DNA of 64,000 nt from Clostridiales bacterium. Lineage in GTDB: Bacteria > Bacillota > Clostridia > Christensenellales > Borkfalkiaceae. Location of the stretch: assembly GCA_015071005.1 (NCBI GenBank), contig SVIG01000003.1, positions 1-64,000 of the forward strand, read 5' to 3'. The position numbers and the translations under genes are program-made. Shown here one piece after another: positions 1 to 8,189 of this stretch (positions are counted from its first letter, which is position 1; every line of letters starts with the position of its first letter). Under the pieces are notes generated by a model. The model saw nothing but the letters and a program-made list of their open reading frames with translations. It was not told the DNA's origin and did not search any database.

Positions 1-28
1 GAGAGTTAACGAATGTAGCAGGTCCCAC

Positions 29-577
29 ATGATAGAAAAAATATTAGCAGAGGCAGTTTCTTATGAAACGCCTGTAATTCGTGCTAATAATTTATTTGAT
101 GAAATAGAAAGATTGATTGGAGAAGGCAATATGATGAGATTTTTAGAAGAGCCTTCACGCTATATGGCTTCGATTTTATCGGCGTTACCTTATCGATATA
201 ATCCTGCGATTAAATATAATGTAGAACTTTTCCCTCATTCCAACTATTTAGGACAATTAAAAATAACCCTGCGAACACAAAATCCCACTTTAACCAGTTT
301 GGTAAATGCTTTTTATCAATTATTTACGATACTTGAAAAAAGATATTATAATCCTAACGCACAATATGAATTCAACGGTATTAAGTTTATTAGGGTATTA
401 GATTTCCCGAATGTAGAACTTACAACGCAACAATTAGCCGAATTAATAACTGAGTATGTAAAAAACTTTAATGAACTCTTAAATATTTTCTTGTCTAATC
501 AAGAGGATGAGAAGGTAGCCTTTACCTTGGTAGAAAAGAGGTTTAATGAATTGTTTGATAGAGAAATAATAATATAA
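29..577 (+). CDS. Hypothetical protein, possibly 5'-truncated by the window edge
   Basis: I do not recognise this 182-residue protein. It is soluble and rich in Asn, Leu and Glu, has no membrane segment or signal peptide, and reads as mostly helical with a charged C-terminus. The frame is open leftwards from the ATG at 29 to the window edge without a stop, and no convincing ribosome binding site precedes this ATG, so the true start may lie outside the window. Twenty bases separate its stop from the next gene, which has its own strong Shine-Dalgarno site. It sits beside heat-shock genes and an integrase relic, but nothing in it supports a specific function. Confidence 0.6.
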   Translation: MIEKILAEAVSYETPVIRANNLFDEIERLIGEGNMMRFLEEPSRYMASILSALPYRYNPAIKYNVELFPHSNYLGQLKITLRTQNPTLTSLVNAFYQLFTILEKRYYNPNAQYEFNGIKFIRVLDFPNVELTTQQLAELITEYVKNFNELLNIFLSNQEDEKVAFTLVEKRFNELFDREIII

Positions 578-596
578 ACTAAAGGAGGTATAGTTT

Positions 597-1079
597 ATGA
601 ATGCTGAAAAATTTACACAAAAATCAATTGAAGCGTTAAATGCTGCAACTGCGTTGGCAAATGAAAATGGAAACCAACAAATTACTTCGCTTCACCTTTT
701 GCACGCCCTTTTAACGGACGAAGAAGGCGTATGCGCAAGAGTAATTGAGAAAATGGGTATTTCCTCCAAGAAAGTTGTAGGAGAGCTTGAATCTTCAATT
801 AATAAGCTCGTCAAAGTAGAAGGGAAAGGCGGAGAATATATAGCCCAGGATTTATCCGAAGTATTGACGCTTGCTGAGAAAAAAGCAAAGGAAATGCAAG
901 ATGATTTTATATCTGTTGAACATCTACTGTATGGGATAATAGAAAAACCGTCAAAAGAAGTTTCTGTTATTTTAAAAAATAACGGGATAACAAAAGAGAA
1001 TTTTTTATCGGCTCTTATGCAAATACGTGGTAATGTTAGAGTAGTAAAACGCGCAACGTTGTGCGGAAGGGATAATTGA
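597..1079 (+). CDS. Stand-alone ClpB N-terminal domain (truncated clpB)
   Basis: The 160 residues match the N-terminal double-repeat domain of the disaggregase ClpB: it opens MNAEKFTQKSIEAL, has the LHLLHALL segment of repeat 1 and VEHLLYGII of repeat 2, and reaches the QIRGN segment that in ClpB leads into the first AAA+ module. It then stops after an unrelated tail (residues about 150-160), so both ATPase modules and the coiled coil, roughly 700 residues of the usual 860, are absent. A strong AAAGGAGG site precedes the ATG. The adjacent convergent gene is hsp20, so this was probably a heat-shock locus. It may be a deletion remnant or a retained substrate-binding domain; without the ATPase it cannot disaggregate by itself. 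Confidence 0.8.
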   Translation: MNAEKFTQKSIEALNAATALANENGNQQITSLHLLHALLTDEEGVCARVIEKMGISSKKVVGELESSINKLVKVEGKGGEYIAQDLSEVLTLAEKKAKEMQDDFISVEHLLYGIIEKPSKEVSVILKNNGITKENFLSALMQIRGNVRVVKRATLCGRDN

Positions 1080-1084
1080 AAACA

Positions 1085-1113
1085 AGCCCTCGTTCCGTGG
1101 TGGAGCGAGGGCT
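1085..1113. terminator. Bidirectional hairpin between clpB remnant and hsp20
   Basis: AGCCCTCG at 1085-1092 pairs with CGAGGGCT at 1106-1113. The hairpin sits between two convergent stop codons. On the minus strand it is followed by a short T-rich stretch, so it can serve both genes. Confidence 0.7.
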
Positions 1114-1127
1114 GTATGTTTTAAGAA

Positions 1128-1550
1128 TTATTCAATTGCGATATAACTTTTTTCAGGAAGCTTAGGTTGCGCTTTAGGAATCGTCAAGCAAAGTATACCG
1201 TTCTCGTATTTTGCTTTGATATCTTCTTGTTTTATGCTGTCGCCAACGTGGAATCTTCTGGAGCTGTACTCCGAAATTTCTTTTCTTCGATAGGAAACAG
1301 TTCCTTCTTTGCCAGACTCTTCTTGCTCGTTCTTGGAACAAACAATGTCCAAATATCCGTTTTCCAAAGAGATCTTGATTTGGTCTTTAGAAAAACCGGG
1401 AACTGCTACGTCAATCTGATAATCGTTATCCGTTTCACGAACGTTCGCTTTCAGATAATCGTTTTCCGAAGCAAACACCGGGCGAAAGAATTCGTCGAAG
1501 GCGTCGAAAAAGCTGATAGGGTTACTTTGTCTTTGTAAATAGTTTTTCAT
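1128..1550 (-). CDS. Small heat-shock protein Hsp20 (alpha-crystallin family)
   Basis: This 140-residue protein is an ATP-independent holdase that binds unfolding proteins in the cytoplasm. The alpha-crystallin domain covers about residues 35-128, with VAVPGFSKDQIKISLENGYL as the recognisable core. The C-terminus ends in an I-A-I motif, the short I-x-I/V tail used for oligomer assembly. The length is normal for the family. The ATG at 1550 has a good AAAGGAG site. A TATACT-like -10 lies at 1612-1617 on the minus strand with no clear -35. I looked for a CIRCE operator upstream and did not see one. It converges on the truncated clpB gene. Confidence 0.93.
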   Translation of the reverse strand: MKNYLQRQSNPISFFDAFDEFFRPVFASENDYLKANVRETDNDYQIDVAVPGFSKDQIKISLENGYLDIVCSKNEQEESGKEGTVSYRRKEISEYSSRRFHVGDSIKQEDIKAKYENGILCLTIPKAQPKLPEKSYIAIE

Positions 1551-1758
1551 AATAAAAACTCCTTTAAAAATTTTTTTTGATTGGTTACTTCGTTCGCCTT
1601 TCTACACTTATAGTATAAATCACTTTTAAACAAATTAAACACACATTTTTACAAAATTTTTCAAATAGAAAATTTCACAAAAAACGCGCTTATTTTCACA
1701 AAAAAAGGGGTATATATAATTGGTATAACCATTAAAAATAAGCAGCATTATATACTAA

Positions 1759-2433
1759 TCTTTTTTAACTCTCGTTCTAAGTAATCGAGAGTTTTCTTTA
1801 TATAATCTTAATACTACCGATAAAAAACATAAACTGATTTTTACGAGTTTATATTTAACAGGTATGAGAAAAGGTGAAGCATTAGCATTAACCTGGGGCG
1901 ACATCGATTTTCAACGTAAAGAGATTAAAGTCGCAAAATCGTTAAATAGGAAACGCCCTAAAAAGGGTGAGGATGTCATTTTAACATCTCGTCCAGAAAC
2001 TCCATCAAGTTTTGGGTGGCATGTATCTAAAACTCGTAGTTATGAAATTACAACACCTAAAAATCGTGCGTCTTATCGACAAATATTAATGCCGAACAAT
2101 TTATATGATATGACCTATGAACATTACGTTCAAGTTAAACAGGACTATGGTTTTTCGAATAACATTTTTGTATTTGGCGGACAAGTTCCAGTTTCGGATC
2201 AAACTTTAAGAAGGAGATTCGACTCTTATGCTCAAAAAGCTGGCGTAAAAAAGATTCGTATCCACGACCTTAGACATTCACATGCTTCGTTATTAATCAA
2301 TAAGGGGCAAAATATTCTTATTGTATCAAAACGTTTGGGGCACAGTAATATTACTCAAACATTAAATACATACAGCCACTTGATGCCTAATATGCAGTTA
2401 GAGATTGTTGGCGCTTTAAATATCGACATTTAA
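1759..2433 (+). pseudogene. Tyrosine integrase remnant (catalytic domain only)
   Basis: From the ATG at 1864 the frame encodes the C-terminal catalytic domain of a phage/ICE-type integrase. TGMRKGEALALTW carries the first catalytic Arg, HDLRHSHASLL carries the H-x-x-R box, LGHSNITQTLNTYSH carries the third His and the nucleophilic Tyr. The frame stays open and homologous upstream of that ATG (KLIFTSLYLTG) back to about 1759, where a TAA at 1756 closes it. The arm-binding and core-binding domains, about half of a normal 370-400 residue integrase, are missing and there is no ribosome binding site. A perfect inverted repeat at 1767-1793 lies inside the relic near the break point. The tRNA-Trp gene at 2965, with its 3' end facing this relic, is the likely former attachment site. 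Confidence 0.85.
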
Positions 2434-2440
2434 TAAAGAA

Positions 2441-2476
2441 AAAAGTGAACTACGGGCATGTAGTTCACTTTTTTTG
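2441..2476 (+). terminator. Intrinsic terminator of the integrase relic
   Basis: AAAAGTGAACTAC at 2441-2453 pairs perfectly with the complement at 2460-2472 and a run of T follows. It lies seven bases after the integrase stop. Confidence 0.85.
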
Positions 2477-2487
2477 TTTTAATTAGT

Positions 2488-2581
2488 TTGACAAAAGAAA
2501 AGATTTTAGATAGAATAGTAATAGATAATTAAGAGGAAAATATTGAATAATTTGAGCAATGGTAGGGATATTAGTGATTGA
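2488..2581 (+). promoter_or_regulatory. Orphan sigma-A promoter with a 12-codon mini-ORF
   Basis: TTGACA at 2488-2493, a 17-base spacer and TAGAAT at 2511-2516 form a near-consensus promoter. AAGAGG then precedes a TTG at 2543 that opens a 12-codon frame (MNNLSNGRDISD) ending at 2581. No longer gene follows. The likeliest reading is the truncated front end of a gene from the lost mobile element; a leader peptide is possible but unsupported. Confidence 0.45.
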
Positions 2582-2701
2582 ACACACCTTGTCTAATTCA
2601 ATAAATATCTTAAAAATGGCAATATAATAGGGTATTTTACTCAAAAATCAAGTATTTTGCATCTTAAACGAGTATCTTTTAATTTTTTTGAAAATTTTTT
2701 C

Positions 2702-2883
2702 TTGGAACTTTTTTTGGAAAGTAGATACGTAAACCTCTTGATCTGTTTGTGGGAATGTATGTGTGGCTTATTCCCTGCGAAAAAGAAGTTTTTTGAGTCA
2801 AACTTTTTATAAAAAAACGAACCCGATTTTTGTTGTTTTTTGGACGTCTTATTGGAACTTTTGTTGGAACTTTATTGGAACTC
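2702..2883. repeat. Short direct repeats TTGGAACT between integrase relic and tRNA-Trp
   Basis: TTGGAACT occurs at 2702-2709 and then three times at 2853-2860, 2865-2872 and 2876-2883, spaced 11-12 bases. Short phased direct repeats between an integrase gene and a tRNA attachment site are what arm-type integrase binding sites look like, so these may be left over from the element. The rest of 2582-2921 is AT-rich; I see no credible gene in it. Confidence 0.4.
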
Positions 2884-2921
2884 CAAAAAAAGTCCAATGA
2901 GGGAACGCAATATATTGTGGT

Positions 2922-2960
2922 AAAAAATAGCGTCCACCACAAGATACTGTGATGGACGTC
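2922..2960 (-). terminator. Terminator of tRNA-Trp
   Basis: The arms at 2930-2940 and 2949-2960 form a GTCCA-cored hairpin just after the tRNA 3' end on the minus strand, followed by a T-rich run. Confidence 0.75.
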
Positions 2961-2964
2961 ATTT

Positions 2965-3038
2965 TGGCAGGGGCTATAAGAATTGAACTCATCTCATTGG
3001 TTTTGGAGACCAAGGCACAACCACTATACCAAACCCCT
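2965..3038 (-). tRNA. tRNA-Trp (anticodon CCA)
   Basis: The minus strand folds as a tRNA. The acceptor arm pairs AGGGGTT with AGCCCCT. The anticodon stem TTGGT/ACCAA holds the loop CTCCAAA, giving anticodon CCA. The T arm contains GTTCAATTC, and the 3' CCA is encoded at 2965-2967. Its 3' end points towards the integrase relic, as expected of an integration target. AGGGG at the 5' end and CCCCTG at the 3' end are typical of bacterial tRNA-Trp. Confidence 0.93.
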
Positions 3039-3145
3039 AGACAACGAAGCTATTATATAACAAAATGGGGCGTTTGTCAAACGTTTTTACGGCGAAACCC
3101 AACGAAAAATTTTGAAAAGCATAAAAAACTTGTAAAAGGATAATT

Positions 3146-3652
3146 ATGGACGAAAAAAAGACGGTTATTTTATATACGGACGGTGCATGCTCGGGAAATC
3201 CTGGCCTTGGCGGCTACGGCGGTATTTTAATTTATAAGGACGTGGAGCGCGAATTCAGCGGCGCGGAAGTGGAAACGACGAACAATCGTATGGAAGTATT
3301 GGCGGTAATCGAGGGATTGAAGCGCTTAAAATATCCGTGTAAAGTGGAGATTTATAGCGATTCCGCTTATACGGTCAATGCGTTTACAGAAGGCTGGATA
3401 TACGGTTGGAAAAAAAAGAATTGGAAAAAGGCGGACGGTAAACCCGTACAAAACGTTGACTTGTGGGAAGAACTTTATTCCCTTACGCAAAAACACGAGG
3501 TTGTTTTCCATAAGGTAGCGGGGCACGCGGACGATGCAAGAAATAATCGTTGCGACGAATTGGCGAGGGGGGCGATTGTGGAATTGCGCAAGACGTTGCC
3601 CGTGGATTTTGATGAAACGTCCGAAGCGGTGCAGGATTCCGAAAACGAATAA
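3146..3652 (+). CDS. rnhA: Ribonuclease HI
   Basis: It cleaves the RNA strand of RNA-DNA hybrids, removing primers and R-loops. The 168-residue protein carries all the active-site residues: Asp12 in YTDGACSGNPG, Glu50 in NNRMEV, Asp72 in YSDSAY, and the His127/Asp137 pair in VAGHADDARNNRCDELA. The WKKKNWKKADGKPV segment is the basic handle seen in the E. coli-type enzyme. An acidic tail of about 20 residues extends the usual 150-155 residue fold. The ATG follows an AAAAGG site. It stands alone between the tRNA-Trp and a membrane protein gene. Confidence 0.97.
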   Translation: MDEKKTVILYTDGACSGNPGLGGYGGILIYKDVEREFSGAEVETTNNRMEVLAVIEGLKRLKYPCKVEIYSDSAYTVNAFTEGWIYGWKKKNWKKADGKPVQNVDLWEELYSLTQKHEVVFHKVAGHADDARNNRCDELARGAIVELRKTLPVDFDETSEAVQDSENE

Positions 3653-3716
3653 TCGAGTTATATTTTTATTTAACTTTCTCTATACTATATAAAGAAGGGT
3701 GAATAAAGGTGTGGCT

Positions 3717-4631
3717 ATGAAGAATAAAACAAATTTATATGAGAAGAAAAAGACGGCAGTTTTTCTTCTCATATTTTTTTTATTTTCAATATTTACAATT
3801 ATTTTAGGTATACTATGTTTGCATGGTGCGTTTGAAAAACTTGCGAGTAAAACGTTTTTTCAAATTTCGATGCTTATACTACTTGGCGTATCTATATTTT
3901 GTGGGATTAGCGTATGGTGCGTACTTTCAGGGAAAGATAGGAGTGTAAAAATTCTTCTATGCGCATACGTGCTTGTGAGTTTTTTCTTGCTTGTTTTATT
4001 TATGCTGCAACGGACGGGCTTTTTCCAAGTAATAAAATCCTCGGAAGCTTTGCAGGAGTATTTGACGCGGTCGGGCGCTTGGATGCCGACGCTCTATATA
4101 GCCTTACAGTTTTTGCAAGTAGTAATTTTGCCTATTCCAAGTGTGGTGAGTACGCTTGCGGGAGTGGCGCTTTTCGGTGCGCTTTGGGCGACTATATATA
4201 GTTTAATTGGGATTCTGCTCGGCTCATTCGTCGCTTTTTTTATTGGTCGAAAACTGGGAAATAAAGCGGTTTCTTGGATGGTTGGGGAAGAAGCGTTAAA
4301 GAAATGGCAAAAGAAGTTAAAAGGAAAGGATAATTTTATCCTTACGCTTGCTTTTGCTTTGCCAGTATTTCCCGACGATATTTTATGTTTTTTAGCTGGC
4401 TTATCGACAATGACTACGAAATACTTTTTGATTATGGTGACGTTGTGTAGGGCGGTTGGAATAGCAGGAACGTGTTATTCCGTCGATTTAATTCCGTTTA
4501 ATACATGGTGGGGAATTAGCATTTGGATAGCATTAGCATTGATTGCTATCTTTGCCTTTGCAATTATATATAAAAATTTGGATAAAATCCAAACAAGATT
4601 TCGCGCAAAAAAGGGAGGAAAATCCTCTTGA
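3717..4631 (+). CDS. TVP38/TMEM64-family (DedA-like, VTT domain) membrane protein
   Basis: This integral membrane protein has about six hydrophobic segments, two in the first 75 residues and the rest after residue 125. The VTT-domain signature is clear: VILPIPSVVSTLAGVALFG, then GSFVAFFIGRKLG, and later ALPVFPDDILCFLAGLS. Relatives are linked to lipid scrambling or transport and to membrane-potential homeostasis; the substrate here is unknown. A GTG at 3699 would add six residues, but the ATG at 3717 has the better-placed AAAGGTG site. It seems monocistronic, with an A/T-stemmed hairpin downstream. Confidence 0.85.
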   Translation: MKNKTNLYEKKKTAVFLLIFFLFSIFTIILGILCLHGAFEKLASKTFFQISMLILLGVSIFCGISVWCVLSGKDRSVKILLCAYVLVSFFLLVLFMLQRTGFFQVIKSSEALQEYLTRSGAWMPTLYIALQFLQVVILPIPSVVSTLAGVALFGALWATIYSLIGILLGSFVAFFIGRKLGNKAVSWMVGEEALKKWQKKLKGKDNFILTLAFALPVFPDDILCFLAGLSTMTTKYFLIMVTLCRAVGIAGTCYSVDLIPFNTWWGISIWIALALIAIFAFAIIYKNLDKIQTRFRAKKGGKSS

Positions 4632-4650
4632 AATATATGTCAAATCATAA

Positions 4651-4689
4651 TTGCAAAAAAAATGTATTTTTAAGAATTTTTTTTTGCAA
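4651..4689 (+). terminator. Possible A/T-stem hairpin after the TVP38 gene
   Basis: TTGCAAAAAAAAT at 4651-4663 pairs with its complement ending at 4689. The stem is mostly A-T and no separate T-run follows, so this is a weak terminator call. Confidence 0.35.
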
Positions 4690-4694
4690 GATAC

Positions 4695-4723
4695 TTGAAA
4701 AATGGAAAAATTTGTAGTATAAT
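4695..4723 (+). promoter_or_regulatory. Sigma-A promoter of the carboxyltransferase/Na+ pump cluster
   Basis: TTGAAA at 4695-4700, 17 bases, TATAAT at 4718-4723. The 75-base leader contains an imperfect TAGGG...CCCTA hairpin (about 4732-4760) ahead of the AGGAG site at 4793. Confidence 0.75.
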
Positions 4724-4804
4724 TGTATTTGGTAGGGATTTGGCATTTTTATAAACCCCTAACAGTAAGATTTTTATTATAACCGAGTTTTTAGGAGAAA
4801 AATT

Positions 4805-6172
4805 ATGGAGAAAATTCAGTTATTGCAAGACCGAAAGGCAAAGATTGCGAGTGCGGCGAAGGAGATTCGCGACGACGTGAACGCAATCATTGATGAAGGC
4901 AGTTTTGTAGAGCTTTCGGCGTTCAGCTTTTCGAAAAACGATTTCTATAACGAAGATGTGACTGGCGAAGGCGTCGTTACAGGTTTTGCAACCGTAGACG
5001 GTTATCCGTTCTATATTGTTGCGCAAAATTATAAGGTTTGCGACGGCGGTATGTCTAAGGCTAATTGCGATAAAATCGTAAAATGTTTAGATCTCGCGGA
5101 TAAGAATCGTACGCCCGTGATTTACCTTTTGAATACGCATGGGGTACAAGTTGGTGAAGGCGTGACCGTCTTAGAGGGGTTGGGCAAGCTTTTGTTAAGA
5201 TGCGCACAAGCCAAGAAATTTGCGCCGCAATACGTGATTGTAAACGGCGACGTGTACGGCTCGGCTGCAATGCTTGCGTCGATTGCTAATTTCTCGTTCT
5301 TTGTTGAAAGCAAGAGCGTTTTGGCGGTAAATAGTCCATTCGTTTTATCGGCAAAAGCAGGAAAAAACGTTGCCAAGGAAGAAGTGGGTAGTGCAAAAGC
5401 ATTAAAAAATAGCGGAATCCCGTCTTTTGAAGTGAAAGATTTATCCGAGGCGCGTGAAAAGATTCTTGCCTTGACCAATCTTCGCGTAGAACCCGTGATT
5501 GATGCGGAATTAAACGAGTCGATTCCTGCATTGAACGAATCGGTTACCGTTGATGGGATCTTATCTATTTTTGAGTCGTATATGGAAGTCAACGCTTCGT
5601 ATGAGCCTGAAATCAAGACGATTCTCGGTAGAGTGGGCGGTATTTCCGTTGCAGCAATCGTATTTGACGGTGGGGATGACGGCGTGGAATTGAACGCGGC
5701 AAAATTCGCAAAGTTGAAGAACTTTGTCGACGTAGCCTTTTATCGTCAGCTTCCATTGATTACGTTTGCAAACGTCAAAGGGATTTGTCCTTGTTTGGAA
5801 GTAAATAATAGCCGTGCCCTTAAAGAAGCTGCGGAATATTTAGAACTTTTCGAGATGTTGGATACGCCGAAGATTTCGGTTGTCTATAAGAAGGCAATTG
5901 GGTTAGGGTATTCGTTGTTTGCGTCGAAATCGATTAGGTTTGATTATTCTTGTGCCTTTGCGAATGCGAAGATTGCGCTCTTTGATAACGTACAAGGCGC
6001 GCAAATTGAAATGAACGATGCAGGCGTTGACCAAGCCGTTTTAGCGCAAAGATACGCCGACGAAAATTCTGATCCCGTGAATGCGGCAAAGGACGGATAT
6101 ATTGATGCGATTATCGAGCCGCAGTTTGTAAAACAATATTTAATTTCTGCGCTTCAAATGCTTGCGGAATAA
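4805..6172 (+). CDS. Divergent CoA-type carboxyltransferase (MmdA/PccB/12S-like)
   Basis: The 455 residues carry two crotonase-like halves, as in the carboxyltransferase subunits of methylmalonyl-CoA decarboxylase, propionyl-CoA carboxylase and the 12S transcarboxylase subunit, which move a carboxyl group between biotin and an acyl-CoA. It is shorter than the usual about 510 and divergent at landmark sites. The oxyanion segment normally DSGGARIQEG reads NTHGVQVGEG, the GPCAGG segment reads GDVYGS, and GGAY reads GLGY. The C-terminal LPLITFANVKGICP still aligns with the family's IPL-x-x-F-x-D-x-PGF-x-P. It leads an operon with a gamma-like subunit, biotin carrier, OadB and an OadA-type transferase. 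The acyl-CoA substrate cannot be read from sequence, and reduced or altered activity is possible. Confidence 0.78.
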   Translation: MEKIQLLQDRKAKIASAAKEIRDDVNAIIDEGSFVELSAFSFSKNDFYNEDVTGEGVVTGFATVDGYPFYIVAQNYKVCDGGMSKANCDKIVKCLDLADKNRTPVIYLLNTHGVQVGEGVTVLEGLGKLLLRCAQAKKFAPQYVIVNGDVYGSAAMLASIANFSFFVESKSVLAVNSPFVLSAKAGKNVAKEEVGSAKALKNSGIPSFEVKDLSEAREKILALTNLRVEPVIDAELNESIPALNESVTVDGILSIFESYMEVNASYEPEIKTILGRVGGISVAAIVFDGGDDGVELNAAKFAKLKNFVDVAFYRQLPLITFANVKGICPCLEVNNSRALKEAAEYLELFEMLDTPKISVVYKKAIGLGYSLFASKSIRFDYSCAFANAKIALFDNVQGAQIEMNDAGVDQAVLAQRYADENSDPVNAAKDGYIDAIIEPQFVKQYLISALQMLAE

Positions 6173-6182
6173 GGAGAGCGCA

Positions 6183-6548
6183 ATGTTGAAAAATATTTTA
6201 GCAATGGATTCTGCGGAACTTGCAGAGAAATCGCGCGATATTCCAATTTCGGAAGCAGCGCTGTATGCGTTATTGGGATTTTTAATCGTTGTTGTAGGAA
6301 TTGCTTTTCTAATTTTTATCGTATGGCTAGTCGGTAAAATTATGAGCAAATCAAGCGTAAAAGCGACGAAAGAGCCCGTAAAGAGCGAAAAACCTGTGCA
6401 TGTTCCCGTTCTTAAAGAGCAAACAGCCCAAGATATCAATGCGGTTGATGATGAAACGGTTGCCGTGATTATGGCGGCACTTATGGCGTATTATCAAAAG
6501 AGTAATCCTAAATGTGAATTTACGGTAAAGAGAATCAAGAGAGTTTAA
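6183..6548 (+). CDS. OadG-like gamma subunit of a Na+-pumping decarboxylase
   Basis: This is a 121-residue protein with one membrane span at about residues 22-48 (LYALLGFLIVVVGIAFLIF) followed by a basic, then acidic cytoplasmic tail. Small one-span OadG/MmdD-type subunits anchor the carboxyltransferase and biotin carrier to the beta-subunit pump; sequence conservation among them is low, so the call rests on topology and position. An earlier in-frame ATG at 6162 overlaps the upstream gene, while the ATG at 6183 is preceded by AAGGAG and is preferred. It lies between the carboxyltransferase and biotin carrier genes with short spacers. Confidence 0.72.
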   Translation: MLKNILAMDSAELAEKSRDIPISEAALYALLGFLIVVVGIAFLIFIVWLVGKIMSKSSVKATKEPVKSEKPVHVPVLKEQTAQDINAVDDETVAVIMAALMAYYQKSNPKCEFTVKRIKRV

Positions 6549-6560
6549 GGAGAAAATATT

Positions 6561-6947
6561 ATGCGTAATTTTGTAATCACTGTAAACGGTAAAACGTATG
6601 AAGTTGGCGTAGAAGAAGTCGGTGCAAGTGCATCCGCGCCCGTAGCTGTATCCGCACCTGTTGCGGCGCCTGTTGCAGCGGCGGCTCCCACGCCCGTTGC
6701 GGCGCCCGCGCCTGTAAAAGCGGCAACTAGCGCACAAGGCGAAAAAGTGCTTTCACCTTTCCCTGGTTTGATTAAGAATTTGCTTGTTGCAGAAGGTGCA
6801 GCAGTGAAAAAGGATCAGCCTATCCTCGTTTTGGAAGCGATGAAAATGGACAACGATATTACCGCGCCCTGCGACGGCGTAGTTAGCTTTAACGTTGCGA
6901 AAGGCGCAAACGTTGAATCGGATGCAGTTCTTGCTGTAATCGGCTAA
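6561..6947 (+). CDS. Biotin carrier protein (biotinyl domain, 1.3S/BCCP-like)
   Basis: This 128-residue mobile arm carries carboxybiotin between the active sites of the complex. Residues 1-20 resemble the small N-terminal strand region of MmdC and 1.3S proteins. Residues 22-60 form a flexible Ala/Pro linker. The biotinyl domain runs from about 62 to the end, with the hallmark EAMKM and biotinylated Lys95. FPGLIKNLLVAEGAAVKKDQ and the closing GANVESDAVLAVIG are the symmetrical hammerhead strands. AAGGAG precedes the ATG. It is the only biotin carrier in the cluster, so it presumably serves both carboxyltransferases. Confidence 0.93.
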   Translation: MRNFVITVNGKTYEVGVEEVGASASAPVAVSAPVAAPVAAAAPTPVAAPAPVKAATSAQGEKVLSPFPGLIKNLLVAEGAAVKKDQPILVLEAMKMDNDITAPCDGVVSFNVAKGANVESDAVLAVIG

Positions 6948-6962
6948 TAAGGAGTTCTTACA

Positions 6963-8171
6963 ATGCTCAATAATTTACTTGTAAATATGGGCGAGATGTT
7001 CAAGGAGCTTTGGGGGTCGTTGGGCTTGAATAGCGGTAGCTGGCAAAACTACGTAATGCTTTTAGTATCGTTTGTTTTGATGTATCTTGCAATCGTGAAG
7101 AAGTTTGAGCCGTTATTATTGCTCCCCATAGCTTTTGGTATGTTCTTGATCAACCTGCCCGGTGCGTATAGCGTTGTTTGGGGCAAATATCCTGCTGGCG
7201 CAGAGCATACTTATGGGAACGTGCAAGAGCGCGGGCTTTTGTGGTATCTATTCTATGGTGTAGAGAACGTTATTTATCCGCCGTTGATTTTCTTGGGGAT
7301 CGGTGCAATGACGGACTTTGGTCCGCTTATTTCCAACCCGAAGAGTATGCTTATCGGTGCAGCGGCGCAGCTCGGCGTATTTTTGACGTTGATTGCGAGC
7401 GTTGCAATCGGTTTCAACCTTGCAGCGGCGTGTTCGATTGCGATTATCGGTGGGGCGGATGGTCCTACGGCGATTTACGTCACGCAAAAGCTCTCGGATT
7501 TCTCATACTTTAACGGTACGCATAAGGAATTGCTTTCAGCGATTGCCGTTGCGGCGTATTCGTATATGGCGTTGATTCCCATTATTCAAAAACCCTTGAT
7601 GAAATTGATCGTTCCCAAGAAAGAACGTGCAATCAAAATGAAACCCCTTCGTACGGTCAGCAAAGTGGAAAAAATCATTTTCCCGGTTGTTGTTACGCTC
7701 GTTGTTGGTTTACTTTTGCCGGACGCAGTACCTCTTTTGGGTATGCTGATGCTCGGTAATTTGTTGAAAGAATCTGGTGTTTGCGATAGACTTTCGTCGC
7801 AAGCGCAAAACGGTTTGATGAATACGGTCACGATATTCCTTGGTGTTTCAGTTGGTTGTAAGGCATACGGCTCGACCTTCCTTACGGGCACGACGCTCGG
7901 CATTATCGGACTTGGTCTTGTAGCGTTTAGCTGCGGTACGATCGGCGGGCTTTTGATGGGTAGACTTATGTGCAAGCTTTCGGGCGGTAAAATCAACCCG
8001 TTGATTGGTAGTGCAGGCGTATCCGCTGTGCCTATGGCGGCGCGCATTTCCGAGGATGTTGGTAGAGAATCAGATCCTAGCAATCACTTGCTCATGCACG
8101 CAATGGGACCCAACGTGGCAGGGGTTATCGGTTCAGCAATCGCAGCAGGTTTCCTGCTTGTAATCGTATAG
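6963..8171 (+). CDS. Na+-translocating decarboxylase beta subunit (OadB/MmdB/GcdB family)
   Basis: This 402-residue polytopic membrane protein decarboxylates carboxybiotin and couples the energy to Na+ export. Family signatures are [17 protein letters not shown], the [10 protein letters not shown] loop with its buried Asp, and [16 protein letters not shown] followed by [15 protein letters not shown]. About nine to eleven hydrophobic helices are visible and the length fits the family (375-435). It follows the biotin carrier by 15 bases with a GGAG site. The sequence does not tell oxaloacetate, methylmalonyl-CoA and glutaconyl-CoA systems apart, because this subunit is shared among them. Confidence 0.95.
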   Translation: MLNNLLVNMGEMFKELWGSLGLNSGSWQNYVMLLVSFVLMYLAIVKKFEPLLLLPIAFGMFLINLPGAYSVVWGKYPAGAEHTYGNVQERGLLWYLFYGVENVIYPPLIFLGIGAMTDFGPLISNPKSMLIGAAAQLGVFLTLIASVAIGFNLAAACSIAIIGGADGPTAIYVTQKLSDFSYFNGTHKELLSAIAVAAYSYMALIPIIQKPLMKLIVPKKERAIKMKPLRTVSKVEKIIFPVVVTLVVGLLLPDAVPLLGMLMLGNLLKESGVCDRLSSQAQNGLMNTVTIFLGVSVGCKAYGSTFLTGTTLGIIGLGLVAFSCGTIGGLLMGRLMCKLSGGKINPLIGSAGVSAVPMAARISEDVGRESDPSNHLLMHAMGPNVAGVIGSAIAAGFLLVIV

Positions 8172-8189
8172 TAAAAAGGGAAATATATT

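Noticed and set aside
1551-1758. CIRCE or other heat-shock operator upstream of hsp20
   Set aside because: I looked for TTAGCACTC-N9-GAGTGCTAA and found no such repeat; only a -10-like element is visible.
1767-1793. Inverted repeat AACTCTCG/CGAGAGTT read as a terminator
   Set aside because: No gene ends upstream on the plus strand, and the sequence lies inside the integrase relic frame; it is noted there instead.
2679-2942. 87-codon minus-strand frame with repeated Lys-Val-Pro wording
   Set aside because: Low-complexity AT-rich DNA, no ribosome site, and the repeat wording comes from the TTGGAACT repeats. I considered a second integrase tail but could not support it.
2949-3143. 64-codon plus-strand frame across the tRNA-Trp region
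   Set aside because: It runs antisense through a clear tRNA gene and matches nothing; not a gene.
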